A stretch of 64,000 bases of DNA from NCBI RefSeq assembly GCF_003606325.2, contig NZ_CP031843.2, positions 1,116,001 to 1,180,000 on the forward strand, in the 5' to 3' direction. The translations under genes were made by a program, and so were the position numbers. The notes under the pieces are model-generated. The model saw nothing but the letters and a program-made list of their open reading frames with translations. It searched no databases and was not told the origin of the DNA. This stretch comes from Bartonella kosoyi. Lineage in GTDB: Bacteria > Pseudomonadota > Alphaproteobacteria > Rhizobiales > Rhizobiaceae. Below, piece after piece: positions 1 through 9,999 of this stretch (its first letter is position 1; the number at the start of each line of letters is the position of its first letter).

Positions 1-120
1 GGGCTTTGGGGCTGGCTCAATACGCAAACAGGGTGGCGTGCAAAAGGTTTACTTCCTTCCCCTATTAAAGGAGGTGATGGCAATGTGGAATATTTACTAT
101 TTGGAGAAAAGAAACAGTGA
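1..120 (+). CDS. tlyA: TlyA-family rRNA methyltransferase / haemolysin, 3' end only
   Basis: Only the last 39 codons are inside the window. The frame read from base 1 ends in a stop at 118-120 and contains PSPIKGGDGNVEYLL, which I recognise as the C-terminal signature of TlyA-type proteins (S4 domain plus FtsJ-like SAM methyltransferase that 2'-O-methylates rRNA). The stop overlaps the GTG start of the next methyltransferase gene by two bases, so the two are probably cotranscribed. The N-terminal S4 and methyltransferase core lie upstream and cannot be checked. Confidence 0.72.
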   Translation, partial: GLWGWLNTQTGWRAKGLLPSPIKGGDGNVEYLLFGEKKQ

Positions 121-1370
121 GTGACAATGTCATCATCGACCATATCGAAACAAATGGTTATGGTACTGCTAAGATGGGGCACGGCTTTGTTTATGTTCCT
201 TTTACTTTACCAGGAGAATGTGCTGAAATTATTGTTCATGGAAAATATGCAACATATATAGCATTAAAAGAAAAATCACCAGAACGCGTTGACGCTCTTT
301 GTCAGCATTTTGGAGAATGTGGCGGCTGTACGCTTCAACATTGGCGTGCTGATGCTTATCGCGTATGGAAACGACAATTGGTTATTGATGCGCTGAAAAA
401 GTATGGAATTAAGAGTGTTGTTGCACCTTTAATAGAGTGTAAACCCTATAGCCGACGGCGGGTGACTCTAACAGCATCCGTGACTCCACAAGGTCAAAAA
501 GTTGGTTTTAATCGTTATCTTTCTCATGAGATTATAGCTCTTGAGGAATGTCCAGTCAGCCATCCAGAGCTTATTTCTCAGTTGCGTAATATCAGAGAGC
601 TCTGTGCTTTTCTAAGCAGCTCTGTCAAACGGTTTCATGTTACGATCACACGTGTTCAAAATGGTTTAGATGTTGCTTTAAGCGATTGCATTATACACCA
701 TGAGTCACTTCGTCAGGAAATGATCAATGCAGCTCTTTCGTATGGGATGATACGTTTGTCTGTTGACGGTGAAGTTTTGATTGAACGAGAAAAACCAGTG
801 ATTTATTTTGGAGACGTCCGTGTTGAATTTCCTTCTGGTGGTTTTCTTCAAGCAACCTGCGAAGCTGAAAATACAATAGGCAACATTATTTTGACTCATT
901 TAAAAAAAGCAAAGAGTGCTCTTGATTTGTTTTCAGGGCTAGGAACATTTGCTTTGCGTATGGCTAAAAAGATGAATGTTCATGCGGTAGAAAATGATGA
1001 AAAAGCATTAGAAAATTTGAGTTCAGCAGCACGTTTTTCAACTGGTTTAAAAACAGTCACGTGTGAAAAACGCGATCTTTTCCGCTATCCACTTTCTGTA
1101 AAGGAACTTGAATGTTTTGAGAGTGTTGTTTTTGACCCTCCTCGTGCCGGTGCAGAGGGACAAGTCCGTGAACTGGCGAAGGCAACAATACCCCATGTTG
1201 TGGCAATTTCGTGTAATCCTGCCACATTTGCGCGTGATTTATCTCTCCTTGTTGCAGGGGGATATACAATAGAAAAAATCACACCAATTGATCAATTTTT
1301 ATGGTCATCCCATGTTGAAGTTGTTGCTGTTTTGAGCAAAAATAAAAAGAAGAAGGGCTGGAAACTTTAG
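117..1370 (+). CDS. Class I SAM-dependent RNA (uracil-5-)methyltransferase, RumA/TrmA type
   Basis: A 417-residue protein of the family that transfers a methyl group from SAM to C5 of uridine in rRNA or tRNA. Cysteines C62, C68, C71 and C145 (motif CQHFGECGGC) match the [4Fe-4S] pattern of RumA/RlmD. The SAM-binding region is around LDLFSGLGTFALRMAKK, followed by FDPPRAGAEGQ and the catalytic-cysteine motif VAISCNPATFARDL near the C-terminus. An N-terminal TRAM-like region carries the VIIDHIETNGYGTAKM pattern. The GTG start overlaps the upstream tlyA stop, which suggests translational coupling. The exact target base (23S U1939, U747 or another) cannot be assigned from sequence alone. Confidence 0.88.
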   Translation: MSDNVIIDHIETNGYGTAKMGHGFVYVPFTLPGECAEIIVHGKYATYIALKEKSPERVDALCQHFGECGGCTLQHWRADAYRVWKRQLVIDALKKYGIKSVVAPLIECKPYSRRRVTLTASVTPQGQKVGFNRYLSHEIIALEECPVSHPELISQLRNIRELCAFLSSSVKRFHVTITRVQNGLDVALSDCIIHHESLRQEMINAALSYGMIRLSVDGEVLIEREKPVIYFGDVRVEFPSGGFLQATCEAENTIGNIILTHLKKAKSALDLFSGLGTFALRMAKKMNVHAVENDEKALENLSSAARFSTGLKTVTCEKRDLFRYPLSVKELECFESVVFDPPRAGAEGQVRELAKATIPHVVAISCNPATFARDLSLLVAGGYTIEKITPIDQFLWSSHVEVVAVLSKNKKKKGWKL

Positions 1371-1933
1371 CTTAAATTTTTTTTAACACCATGAAGATTT
1401 TTAAAAAAGTTTACTTGGGGATTATTATAAAAATCTCTCTAAAATTTATCACAATAATATCCTTTTTCTTATTGAAATTAAGAGCACTAAATATAGACAG
1501 TGTTTTTACTTTAAACTTTTTTATTATGAAACAGACAGTATTACCCCACATAAAAGACTAATAACATATTACGAAAAAGGTATGTTTGAGGGTATATCTG
1601 AAAAAGCCGGCACTAAAGCTATATTTGCATCTCCCAATGTCGTGATAGCCCTTGGGATTTGAGATAATTCATAAGAGGCATGTTTTTTTGTACAGTTTCA
1701 TCCCATACAGCTCTCTTTACTTGTAACATACAAACCAATGGTTTTACTGATTCAACATACACAGATTTGAAATGAAATAATCCCATAGCATCCAAGGTTT
1801 TAATTTAATATGAACAGCGCTGTATTATTTTTATAAATCAAAATATTATAACAAAATCCCCTCCCCAAAATCGTCTTGATAGATGAGAAGGGAGCAATAC
1901 TGGGAAGAAATAAAAATGAGTAAGCTTATTCTT
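1371..1933. other. Intergenic region, 563 bp, with a degenerate dispersed-repeat copy
   Basis: No gene is supported here. The first 190 bases are AT-rich without a coherent reading frame. From about 1560 the sequence resembles the dispersed repeat described at 9670-10005, with an ACTGATTCAACAT block at about 1746 and TTATAAATCAAAATATT at about 1832. The flanking genes converge. Confidence 0.6.
1560..1855 (+). repeat. Dispersed repeat, copy 1 (degenerate)
   Basis: Recognised by the ordered blocks GATTCAACAT, TTTGAAATGA and TTATAAATCAAAATATT at spacings like those of the better copies. The 5' half (GATAATTCATAAGAGGCATGT) also aligns with the CATAAGAGACATTTTTAG block of the copy near 46.3 kb. 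Boundaries are approximate. Confidence 0.5.
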
Positions 1934-3349
1934 TTATAGCGCAGTTCCACCAATTGTCATATTATTGATTCGCAAATGAGGTTGTCCAACACCAACAGGA
2001 ACATTTTGTCCTGCTTTTCCGCACATACCAATACCGTTATCCAGTTTACTATCATTTCCAATCATTGTGATACGTTTCATAGCCTCTGGTCCATTTCCAA
2101 TAAGAGTTGCACCTTTTATTGGAGCACCAATTTTACCATTTTCTACTCGGTATGCTTCAGTACATTCAAAGACGAACTTACCAGAAGTAATATCAACTTG
2201 TCCTCCACCAAATGAAACAGCGTAGATACCACTCTTAAGGGAAGAAAGGATTTCTTCAGGTGTTTTATCGCCTCCTAGCATGATTGTATTGGTCATTCGT
2301 GGCATTGGGGCATAAGCATAGGATTCGCGCCGTCCATTTCCGGTTGATTGACTTCCCATAAGCCGTGCATTAAGCCTATCTTGCATAAAACCAACGAGTT
2401 TTCCATCTTCAATGAGAACGTTATATCCTGAAGGGGTCCCCTCATCATCGATCGTGAGAGAACCACGGCAATGAGGAATTGTTCCATCATCAACAACTGT
2501 AACACCTTTTGCCGCAACTTGTTGTCCTAAAAGTTCAGAAAAAGCGGATGTTTTTTTGCGGTTAAAGTCACCTTCTAAACCATGACCTACGGCTTCATGA
2601 AGCATAACACCAGGCCATCCATTGGCTAAGACAACATCAAATGTTCCTGCAGGTGCTGCTTCTGCTTCTAAATTTGTTAAAGCCATACGTAAGGCTTCAT
2701 CCGCGGCTTGTTTCCAATTGTCGTCACAAATAAATTGTTCAAATGCTTGTCGCCCCCCACATCCATAAAAACCATTTTCACGTCGATTCCCTTCAGCCGC
2801 AACCACAGATATAGAAAGCCGTACAAGAGGACGCACATCACGAACCAGATACCCATCCGCCCGTAAAATTTCAACATGTTGTAGTGAACCAGAAAGAGCA
2901 ACAGTCACTTGATGCAATTTATCATTTTTTGCTCGTAAATAAGCATCAATTTTTTGCAAAAGAGCACTTTTTTCTTCAAAGGATGGAGCATCAAGGGGAT
3001 TATGTGGTTGATAAAGCCTCTTATTCGTTTGTTGAGGAGCTATGCTATAAGGTCCAGCGTGATTATTATAGGTAACAGCTTTAGCTGCTTCACAAGCACG
3101 GTTGAGTGCAGCAGCTGATAATTCACTAGAATGTGCATATCCAGTCGCTTCTCCAGCAACGACACGCATACCAAACCCCATATCTTGATGGAAAGAACCG
3201 TTTTTAAGTTGTCCATTATCAAATAAAAGAGTTTCGCTTTCTTTATACTCAAGGTAAAGTTCGCCATCATCTGCATAATGAAGTGCTTCCTGTACAAGTG
3301 ATTGTACTTTAGAGGAAGCAATATCAAAATGATCAATCAGCGATTTCAT
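1934..3349 (-). CDS. tldD: TldD family metalloprotease
   Basis: A 471-residue cytosolic protease of the TldD/PmbA family, which in other bacteria works as a TldD-TldE heterodimer that cleaves unfolded or antitoxin-type peptides. The zinc site HEAVGHGLEGDF (HExxxH) is present. The C-terminal glycine-rich strands (FGGGQVDITSGKF, GMCGKAGQNVPVGVGQPHLRI) are typical of TldD rather than TldE. Length matches the family. The gene converges with the RNA methyltransferase; the IalB-family gene lies 110 bp upstream on the same strand. A TldE/PmbA partner is not in this window. Confidence 0.93.
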   Translation of the reverse strand: MKSLIDHFDIASSKVQSLVQEALHYADDGELYLEYKESETLLFDNGQLKNGSFHQDMGFGMRVVAGEATGYAHSSELSAAALNRACEAAKAVTYNNHAGPYSIAPQQTNKRLYQPHNPLDAPSFEEKSALLQKIDAYLRAKNDKLHQVTVALSGSLQHVEILRADGYLVRDVRPLVRLSISVVAAEGNRRENGFYGCGGRQAFEQFICDDNWKQAADEALRMALTNLEAEAAPAGTFDVVLANGWPGVMLHEAVGHGLEGDFNRKKTSAFSELLGQQVAAKGVTVVDDGTIPHCRGSLTIDDEGTPSGYNVLIEDGKLVGFMQDRLNARLMGSQSTGNGRRESYAYAPMPRMTNTIMLGGDKTPEEILSSLKSGIYAVSFGGGQVDITSGKFVFECTEAYRVENGKIGAPIKGATLIGNGPEAMKRITMIGNDSKLDNGIGMCGKAGQNVPVGVGQPHLRINNMTIGGTAL

Positions 3350-3459
3350 AAGAGTTATCCTATTTTTATTGGGGGTGTAAAAGATTTTTATTGATTGAAT
3401 TTAAGACGTTCTTAAAACAGGTGAGGAGATTTTAATCATCCAATGTGTGTTGATTTCAT

Positions 3460-4086
3460 TTACGTGGGCAAGGTTGCATAGGCATCGCCAAGACCCTGAA
3501 GGTCAACGAAACCTCCAATTCCTTGTTCTGGGGTTGTAAAGATAAAATAGGTTGCCATTTTTCCTTTTAAAAAGAGTTGTAATATATCTTCTTTAAGAAA
3601 AGCTTCAGCAACACAATTATCACCAAGACAACGACGATATTCCATTCTACCCATATTTTTATCGTCAATTTTAATTCCAACACCAGGACGTAATTCAACG
3701 CGAATCGGAACAAAAACACGCATTAAAGCCCCTTGCTTTTGAGGAAGCTTATAAAATGTAACGCGCAAAGTAATATCATGACGACCTTGTGTATGGACGT
3801 TTTGTACAACCTCACACTGCATATTAGGTGTCCCTGGTGGGAGAGCACAAACTTTTGTCCATGCACCATAGGTTTGTGGAGCAGGGACATTTTGCGCATA
3901 GGGTGTTTGTGCAAAAGCGTAATTAATAGAACTGCTATAAAGTGGGTGAAGAACAGCACCAATAAAAAAAACTTTTTTGAGTAATTTATAAAGTATCACA
4001 AAAAATCCTATCCAACTCAACACATACACAATCATGCACAGACTGTGCATAAAAAATGAATTCCTCACATAAAAACTATAACACAA
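3460..4086 (-). CDS. Invasion-associated locus B (IalB) family protein
   Basis: The ORF has 208 codons. After an unusually long hydrophobic N-terminus (ILYKLLKKVFFIGAVL region) and a likely signal cleavage after the AFAQ segment, the mature part begins with TYGAWTKVCALPPG and carries four cysteines (VCALPPGTPNMQC and RRCLGDNC), the pattern of rhizobial IalB/InvB proteins. In Bartonella bacilliformis IalB contributes to erythrocyte invasion; many rhizobia have several paralogues of unknown function. The real start may be an internal ATG at about 4050 or 4035, because the first residues are poor as a signal peptide. It is probably a periplasmic or surface protein. A role in invasion is inferred from family membership only. 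Confidence 0.82.
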   Translation of the reverse strand: MCYSFYVRNSFFMHSLCMIVYVLSWIGFFVILYKLLKKVFFIGAVLHPLYSSSINYAFAQTPYAQNVPAPQTYGAWTKVCALPPGTPNMQCEVVQNVHTQGRHDITLRVTFYKLPQKQGALMRVFVPIRVELRPGVGIKIDDKNMGRMEYRRCLGDNCVAEAFLKEDILQLFLKGKMATYFIFTTPEQGIGGFVDLQGLGDAYATLPT

Positions 4087-4426
4087 AACCAGTATCTACC
4101 AAAATATATTCATCTCTATATAATAAATAAAGGGAAATGAGAAAAAAACATTTTATAGGAGATAAATTTTCAGCATGGCTTTATGCTGTTTGGTAGGATA
4201 CACTTTTATGATACATTTGTAATGTCAGAGAAAATGTGATTAAAAAAATGTATTTTTGTTGCAAAGAGTTCTATCTATTTTAGGAGATGCGTACGAGATA
4301 TATTTTCTCAAAAATACGATTGGTTTTAATGGATCATTCCCATACGCTAGATAATGTTTGCCAAATAATATTTGCCAAATAATATTTATTTGTGAATGAC
4401 AGAAATGAAAAAGGGTGTTGAGTGGA
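4087..4426. other. Intergenic region between IalB-family gene and ctaB, 340 bp
   Basis: No gene is supported. It contains a perfect tandem duplication of a 14-base unit (TTTGCCAAATAATA twice, 4357-4384) just upstream of ctaB, and a small CAGCAT/ATGCTG hairpin at 4171-4188. In many Rhizobiales cytochrome oxidase subunit genes lie between tldD and ctaB; no remnant of them is recognisable here. Confidence 0.5.
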
Positions 4427-5362
4427 ATGTCTGTTTCAGGAGAGTTATCGGTTGCAAATGGCAAATCAACGCCACCAAAATCCAGTATTAGTGATTATAT
4501 TACATTATTAAAGCCGCGTGTTATGTCACTGGTAGTCTTTACGGCACTGGTTGGTTTAATGGTGTCTCCTGTTCCCATCAATCCGTGGTATGGTTTTTTA
4601 GCAATTATATGTATTGCTGTTGGTGGTGGGGGTGCGGGAGCATTGAATATGTGGTATGATGCTGACATTGATGCCGTGATGGAACGGACTAAAAAGCGCC
4701 CCATTCCTATGGGTAAAATCAGTCCTCCAAAAGCATTTATTTTTGGCATGGTCTTGTCTCTGCTTTCAGTATTGGTTATGGGGAGCTTCATTAATTGGTT
4801 TGCGGCATTTTTTCTTGCATTTACAATTTTCTTTTATGTCGTTATCTATACAATCTGGTTAAAGCGTATCACACCACAAAATATTGTTATTGGTGGTGCT
4901 TCTGGGGCTTTTCCACCAATGATTGGATGGGCTGTAACAACGGGGACAGTGAGTTTTGATAGCTTTTTATTATTTTTAATTATTTTTATGTGGACCCCCC
5001 CTCATTTTTGGGCTCTTTCTCTCTTTTCATCTCTTGATTATGAGGCTGCGGGCATCCCTATGATGCCCAATGTACGAGGTGAATATTCAACAAAAAAACA
5101 GATCTTATTTTATACTATTTTGATGGCACTATGCGCTGCGGCTCCTTGCTTTACTGGTCTTGGTGGAATTTTTTATGGCATCTTTTCGACAATCTTAGGC
5201 ATTATTTTTATTTATTTTGCCTATCGTTTATGGAAAGCTGATACCCCTGATGAGACTATTTTGATGGCCAAAAAAACGTTTTTCTTTTCATTATTTTATT
5301 TAGCAGCAATCTTTGGAGTTCTTTTGATTGAATCTCTTGTTCGATATTTTATCGACCTTTAG
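4427..5362 (+). CDS. ctaB: Protoheme IX farnesyltransferase (haem O synthase)
   Basis: A polytopic inner-membrane UbiA-family prenyltransferase that attaches a farnesyl group to haem B to make haem O for terminal oxidases. The first Asp-rich motif is in NMWYDADIDAVMERTKKRP, and MWTPPHFWALSL is the CtaB/COX10 signature; about eight membrane segments follow one another. The ATG at 4427 gives 311 residues; an in-frame GTG at 4415 is possible but would add only four residues. The usual cox neighbours are absent, so the product may serve a bo-type quinol oxidase encoded elsewhere. That is inference. Confidence 0.93.
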   Translation: MSVSGELSVANGKSTPPKSSISDYITLLKPRVMSLVVFTALVGLMVSPVPINPWYGFLAIICIAVGGGGAGALNMWYDADIDAVMERTKKRPIPMGKISPPKAFIFGMVLSLLSVLVMGSFINWFAAFFLAFTIFFYVVIYTIWLKRITPQNIVIGGASGAFPPMIGWAVTTGTVSFDSFLLFLIIFMWTPPHFWALSLFSSLDYEAAGIPMMPNVRGEYSTKKQILFYTILMALCAAAPCFTGLGGIFYGIFSTILGIIFIYFAYRLWKADTPDETILMAKKTFFFSLFYLAAIFGVLLIESLVRYFIDL

Positions 5363-5545
5363 GCAAATAAAATGAAAAAGTAAATTTTAAAAGAGCTTTT
5401 CTTCAGGAAAATGCTGTAAGAAAACGCTATAGAGTGTGTTCTTATGCAAAAGGTGATATTGCACGTTTTTTTTACATTGCTTATTCATGTATAATGATAG
5501 GTCGTTTGAATATGAGACTAAAGCTATAGAGATTAAGGATGATTT

Positions 5546-6601
5546 ATGTCTGGACTTCCCCCTTTAACCATACGTCTTTGTGGTCCGCGTGGATTTTGTG
5601 CAGGGGTTGATCGTGCTATCCAGATTGTTCTGCTTGCATTAAAAAAATATAGTGCTCCCGTATATGTTCGTCATGAAATTGTACACAACCGTTACGTGGT
5701 TGAGGGATTACAGCAAAGGGGCGCTGTTTTTGTTGAAGAGCTTGATGAGATTCCAGAAGAACATCGCAACCAACCGGTTGTTTTTTCTGCCCATGGTGTA
5801 CCAAAATCTGTCTCAGAAGAGGCACGACGTTATAATTTGTTTTATCTCGATGCAACATGTCCGTTGGTCTCGAAAGTTCATAAACAAGCGATACGGCATC
5901 AACGTCACGGCCGTCATGTTATATTGATTGGTCATGCGGGTCATCCTGAGGTTATAGGGACAATGGGACAACTTGAAGATGGGGCTGTGACGCTTATTGA
6001 AACGATAGAAGATGCTTTGCATTATCAACCAGGTGATCCAGATAAATTAGGGTTTGTTACACAAACAACGCTTTCTGTTGAAGATACAGCAGGAATTCTC
6101 GATGTATTACAACGACGTTTTCCTACATTAGCAGCCCCAGCGGCTGAGTCAATTTGCTATGCTACAACGAATCGGCAAGATGCGGTTAAGGCAGCTGCAA
6201 AGGGGAGTGATTTGTTTTTGATTGTTGGAGCGCCAAATTCTTCTAATTCACGACGTTTGGTAGAGGTTGCCGAAAAGTCTGGGGCACGGCAAGCTATTTT
6301 AGTTCAGCGCGCTGATGAAATTAATTTTGAAAACCTAAAAGCTCTTTCTGTTGTTAGTCTTTCAGCAGGGGCTTCGGCACCTGAAATTATTATTGATGAA
6401 ATTATTTCAGCGTTTCGTGCGCGTTATGATGTGACCATAGAGTTAGCTGAAACAGTGGTAGAAACGGAAAGATTTTTAGTGAGTCGTGAATTACGTGACG
6501 TCATTTTAACGCCTCAAGATATGGCATTCGTGAATGGTCAAAAAAATAATGCAAAAAATGAAAATCAGAATACAGGCATGTCTACAACGAAAGCAGAATA
6601 A
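5546..6601 (+). CDS. ispH: 4-hydroxy-3-methylbut-2-enyl diphosphate reductase (IspH/LytB)
   Basis: The last enzyme of the MEP isoprenoid pathway, an iron-sulfur protein that reduces HMBPP to IPP and DMAPP. The three cluster cysteines are in [24 protein letters not shown] and [13 protein letters not shown]. Other family motifs are [19 protein letters not shown] and [10 protein letters not shown]. There is a Shine-Dalgarno-like AAGGAT ahead of the ATG. At 351 residues it is a little longer than E. coli IspH, with a low-complexity Asn/Lys-rich tail. Its stop overlaps the thrB start by one base (TAATG), so the genes form an operon with rnhA. Confidence 0.95.
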   Translation: MSGLPPLTIRLCGPRGFCAGVDRAIQIVLLALKKYSAPVYVRHEIVHNRYVVEGLQQRGAVFVEELDEIPEEHRNQPVVFSAHGVPKSVSEEARRYNLFYLDATCPLVSKVHKQAIRHQRHGRHVILIGHAGHPEVIGTMGQLEDGAVTLIETIEDALHYQPGDPDKLGFVTQTTLSVEDTAGILDVLQRRFPTLAAPAAESICYATTNRQDAVKAAAKGSDLFLIVGAPNSSNSRRLVEVAEKSGARQAILVQRADEINFENLKALSVVSLSAGASAPEIIIDEIISAFRARYDVTIELAETVVETERFLVSRELRDVILTPQDMAFVNGQKNNAKNENQNTGMSTTKAE

Positions 6602-7560
6602 TGGCGGTTTATACAGATATTCATCCAAATGATTTAAAAACATTTTTAACACGTTACGCAATAGGATCACTTTTGTCTTATCAAGGGATAGAAGAAGGGA
6701 TTGAAAATTCTAATTTTATGCTGGAGACAACACAAGGGCGGTTTATTTTAACACTTTATGAAAAGCGTATTTCAAAAGATGATTTACCTTTTTTTTGTTG
6801 CTTGATGCAGCATTTAGGACAGCGTGGAATTCCTTGTCCTCAACCCGTTATTCAAAATGATGGAGTGATGATCGGTGAACTAGCAGGACGTCCTGCTGCT
6901 ATTATTACTTTTCTGGAAGGAGAGTGGGTTCGTCAGCCCGATATAGATCATTGTGGTGAAGTAGGGACGGGGTTAGCGCAATTGCATTTAGCAGGACAGG
7001 ATTTTACACTCAGTCGTAAAAATACGCTTTCTATTATGGATTGGCAAGTATTGTGGCAACGCTGTCAAATCACAGAAGATGCATTGTTAAAAGAGTTTGG
7101 ACAAAAAATTGAGTCGGAACTGACTTTTTTACAGGAAAATTGGCCGTTCAATTTACCAACAGGTATTATTCATGCGGATTTATTTAATGATAACGTCTTT
7201 TTTGTGAATCATTGTCTTTCTGGTATGATAGATTTCTATTTTGCGTGTAATGACTTTTTTTCTTATGACTTAGCCATTTGTTTAAATGCTTGGTGCTTTG
7301 AGCCTGATTATTCCTATAATCTTATCAAAGCACGTAAATTATTGGAAAATTATCAAAAAATAAGACCATTGATCCCTTTAGAATTGGATAAGATTGTTTT
7401 ATTGGCTCGTGGTGCGTCTTTACGTTTTTTACTCACACGTCTTTATGATTGGTTTAATACACCACCTGATAGCTTTGTTATTAAGAAAAATCCGTGGGAA
7501 TATTGGCACAAGCTTTGTTTTTTCAGTAACGTAAATTCTCTAAGCGAATTAGGTTTTTAA
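6601..7560 (+). CDS. thrB: Homoserine kinase, aminoglycoside-phosphotransferase-fold type
   Basis: A cytosolic kinase that phosphorylates homoserine on the way to threonine. The 319-residue protein belongs to the APH/choline-kinase fold used by alphaproteobacterial ThrB rather than the GHMP fold of E. coli. The catalytic loop [14 protein letters not shown] (HxDxxxxN) and the metal-binding [18 protein letters not shown] segment are present. N-terminal [13 protein letters not shown] is typical of this ThrB group. It is translationally coupled to ispH and lies six bases before rnhA. threonine synthase (thrC) is also in the window, at 14650-16047. Confidence 0.92.
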   Translation: MAVYTDIHPNDLKTFLTRYAIGSLLSYQGIEEGIENSNFMLETTQGRFILTLYEKRISKDDLPFFCCLMQHLGQRGIPCPQPVIQNDGVMIGELAGRPAAIITFLEGEWVRQPDIDHCGEVGTGLAQLHLAGQDFTLSRKNTLSIMDWQVLWQRCQITEDALLKEFGQKIESELTFLQENWPFNLPTGIIHADLFNDNVFFVNHCLSGMIDFYFACNDFFSYDLAICLNAWCFEPDYSYNLIKARKLLENYQKIRPLIPLELDKIVLLARGASLRFLLTRLYDWFNTPPDSFVIKKNPWEYWHKLCFFSNVNSLSELGF

Positions 7561-7565
7561 ATTTT

Positions 7566-8033
7566 ATGGCTCGTCAACAAAAAGTCGTTGAAATTTATAC
7601 AGATGGTGCTTGCTCAGGAAACCCTGGAGTTGGAGGTTGGGGAGCAATTTTACGCTGGAATGGTCATGAACGTGAGCTTTATGGCGGTAATGCGCATACA
7701 ACAAACAATCAAATGGAACTTATGGCGGCAATTTGTGCACTAAAGGCACTTAAAGAGCCCTGTTTGGTCGATCTTTATACAGACTCAGTTTATGTGCGTA
7801 ATGGTATATCTAAGTGGATTGAAGATTGGAAAAAGAATAATTGGCGCACTGCATCAAAAAGTCCTGTGAAAAATATGGAGCTATGGCAAGCTCTTGAAGA
7901 TGCTTGTTCTTGTCATACAGTCAGATGGCACTGGGTAAAAGGGCATGCGGGCCATCCAGAGAATGAACGCGCTGATGCCCTTGCGCGCAAAGCAATTGCA
8001 CAATATCGCGAAAATGGGCGTTTTCCGACATAA
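7566..8033 (+). CDS. rnhA: Ribonuclease HI
   Basis: A 155-residue endonuclease that degrades the RNA strand of RNA-DNA hybrids. All four catalytic acids are visible in their motifs: the Asp in [12 protein letters not shown], Glu in NNQMELMAA, Asp in DLYTDSVYV and Asp in NERADALAR. The basic handle region ([20 protein letters not shown]) is conserved. It is the last gene of the ispH-thrB-rnhA operon and converges on the DsbD-N-like gene 27 bp downstream. Confidence 0.96.
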   Translation: MARQQKVVEIYTDGACSGNPGVGGWGAILRWNGHERELYGGNAHTTNNQMELMAAICALKALKEPCLVDLYTDSVYVRNGISKWIEDWKKNNWRTASKSPVKNMELWQALEDACSCHTVRWHWVKGHAGHPENERADALARKAIAQYRENGRFPT

Positions 8034-8060
8034 TTGCTTTTTGAGAATTTTTTTCTCTTA

Positions 8061-8939
8061 TCATGGGATAGCAAGAGGGGGTGATTGTGTATGAAATACA
8101 AATGTTCCACTTAAGGCGTGATCTTTAAAAGAAACTGTATAAAAAATTTTTTGGTTGGTTTCCTCTGGTACGAAGTAGAGTGGAGCACTAAAGAGTGTAT
8201 ATTCTGCATTAGCACCGATTTTTTTTGCTGCTCCAATTTGCATTTCTCCTCCATCTAAAAAGAGAGCGTAAGGCGTTGTTTTGTTGTTATTTTGTATTTT
8301 TATAAGGAGGGTATTATTATTTTTTTCAGCGCTTATTTTTAGGGCATTTTGTGTCATGCGTGGCAAAGAATTTTGGGCATCTTTTAACAAAGAAGCAGGA
8401 AGATGTTTATTTTTAAGAGACGATGGTGAAAAATCAAAGTTAACAGTCAATGGAAGGCAGATTTTATGGCATAATCCAAGAGTGAAAGCACCACTTAAAT
8501 TTTGACTCGAAGAAGATAGATTAAAAGGCAATATCACTTTATCTTTATAGCCTAATGACCAATCATTTTCTGTTTCAAAAAGCTGTGGAGTAGGATAAAA
8601 GATTTCATAAGAAACCTGTTGGTTGAAATTAAAAAAGGGTGCCATTCCAGAATTACCTGGATTACGCCAGTATGTTTTCCATCCTGGTTTAAGCACGATT
8701 TCAATAAAGCCTTCTCTCTTTCCAGAAAGAGAAGGTTCAGTAATTGCTAATCGGATACGACCACCTTCTGATTCATACCAAGAGGTTGAGAAAAGCTGAA
8801 GTTTTTGTTTTGTTTGAGCATTTACAGAAATGTTAAGTAATTCTAAAATTATGAATGTTAAGCTTAAAGTAACGAAAATCTTTTTATAAAAGAAAGTTGC
8901 GATTTTTTGTAAATTTGTAACTATGTGACTTATTTTCAT
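8061..8939 (-). CDS. DsbD N-terminal-domain-like periplasmic protein
   Basis: A 292-residue protein with an N-terminal hydrophobic segment (FYKKIFVTLSLTFIILELL) that is a signal peptide or anchor. The remainder resembles the immunoglobulin-like N-terminal domain of thiol:disulfide interchange protein DsbD, with conserved GFIEIVLKPGWKTYWRNPG, WSLGYKDKVILPF and LGLCHKICLPLTVNF, the last holding the C-x3-C pair of the DsbD alpha domain. The DsbD transmembrane and thioredoxin parts are missing, so it may receive electrons from a CcdA-like partner; none is seen nearby. Rhizobia carry the same stand-alone protein. Function is inferred. Confidence 0.75.
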   Translation of the reverse strand: MKISHIVTNLQKIATFFYKKIFVTLSLTFIILELLNISVNAQTKQKLQLFSTSWYESEGGRIRLAITEPSLSGKREGFIEIVLKPGWKTYWRNPGNSGMAPFFNFNQQVSYEIFYPTPQLFETENDWSLGYKDKVILPFNLSSSSQNLSGAFTLGLCHKICLPLTVNFDFSPSSLKNKHLPASLLKDAQNSLPRMTQNALKISAEKNNNTLLIKIQNNNKTTPYALFLDGGEMQIGAAKKIGANAEYTLFSAPLYFVPEETNQKIFYTVSFKDHALSGTFVFHTQSPPLAIP

Positions 8940-8992
8940 TGGAGTTTTATTTTCCTAGTGTACTAAATGAACAAACTTTTATCATGTAAATT

Positions 8993-9595
8993 ATGGAGAA
9001 TAACAGATTAATGACGCAGTGTAATGGCTTTTTAGGTGGGCAATTACTCATAGCAATGCCTGGGATGAATGACAAACGCTTTATTCGTTCTGTTATTTAT
9101 ATTTGCGCGCATTCTGATGCTGGTGCGATGGGTATTATTCTCAATCAATTGCATCATATTGACTTTCCAGAGCTTTTGCTTCACCTTGGTGTAATAGACA
9201 GTGGACAAAAAAAATGTCTTTCTGAACCAATAAAACAATTTCCAGTTCGCTATGGTGGTCCTGTTGATCCTTCGCGTGGTTTTGTCCTTCATTCAGATGA
9301 TTATGCTTGTGAAGAAACTGTTTTTATTGCAGATAAGGTCTGTTTTACTGCGACAATTGATATACTAAAAGCGATCAGTTGTGAACAAGGTCCACAACAT
9401 GCACTGGTAGCATTAGGTTATGCTGGATGGAAAGCGGGGCAACTTGAGGCAGAAATTTCTACAAACGGTTGGTTAATCAGTTCGACATCACCAAGTTTTC
9501 TTTTTGAAAGTGATTTAAGTTGCAAGTATGATAAAAGTTTAACACGCATGGGGATTGATCCAATCTATCTTGCTTCTGAAATGGGACACGCGTAG
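8993..9595 (+). CDS. YqgE/AlgH family protein (UPF0301)
   Basis: A 200-residue protein with the family's N-terminal [25 protein letters not shown] and GAMGIILNQ motifs, followed by [16 protein letters not shown] and [16 protein letters not shown]. Length fits the family. The biochemical function of YqgE proteins is not established; a link to regulation has been suggested from the AlgH name. It is divergent from the DsbD-N-like gene across a 53-bp spacer, so the two promoters must be close together. Confidence 0.9.
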   Translation: MENNRLMTQCNGFLGGQLLIAMPGMNDKRFIRSVIYICAHSDAGAMGIILNQLHHIDFPELLLHLGVIDSGQKKCLSEPIKQFPVRYGGPVDPSRGFVLHSDDYACEETVFIADKVCFTATIDILKAISCEQGPQHALVALGYAGWKAGQLEAEISTNGWLISSTSPSFLFESDLSCKYDKSLTRMGIDPIYLASEMGHA

Positions 9596-9999
9596 AGTTT
9601 TTTTGAGCTTTTTAACTTTACACGTTATTCTATCCCGTGTGTTTTTATTTTAAGGAAATATCCTTCAGTATTCCCAAGCCTATTTCGCGATAGCGTTTGT
9701 AAGTGGTCTTACGGTGAATCCACAGAGCCTCCATCTTTACGCTTGTAAAGTAACAAGCCGGGTATCATCGTTATATTTTGTCAGCCCTCAATGATGCGAC
9801 AGCGCTTGGCACTTAAGATGATTCATGAAAAGGTATTTTTCCCCTTTTTAAATAGTTTTTTCCACCTAAGCTTTGCCTACTTGTGATGTGAAAGCGAATG
9901 GTTTTGATTGATTCAACATGAGAGAGAGTTTGAAATAAGAGAATTTTTAGTATTCAGAGTTTAAATTCAAGTTGAATAACGCTAACTTATTATTATAAA
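9596..9999. other. Intergenic region, 404 bp, mostly dispersed repeat
   Basis: Apart from about 70 bases after the YqgE gene, this spacer is filled by the best-preserved copy of the dispersed repeat. No gene is supported. Confidence 0.7.

Noticed and set aside
4994..5000. Run of seven C in ctaB as a possible slippage site
   Set aside because: It encodes the invariant Thr-Pro-Pro of the CtaB signature, so the run is explained by protein conservation.
9680..9760. HTH-like peptide on the minus strand of repeat copy 2 (IHRKTTYKRYREIG)
   Set aside because: It resembles a Fis-type helix-turn-helix, but copies 3, 5 and 7 do not encode it in any frame, so I treat it as coincidence.
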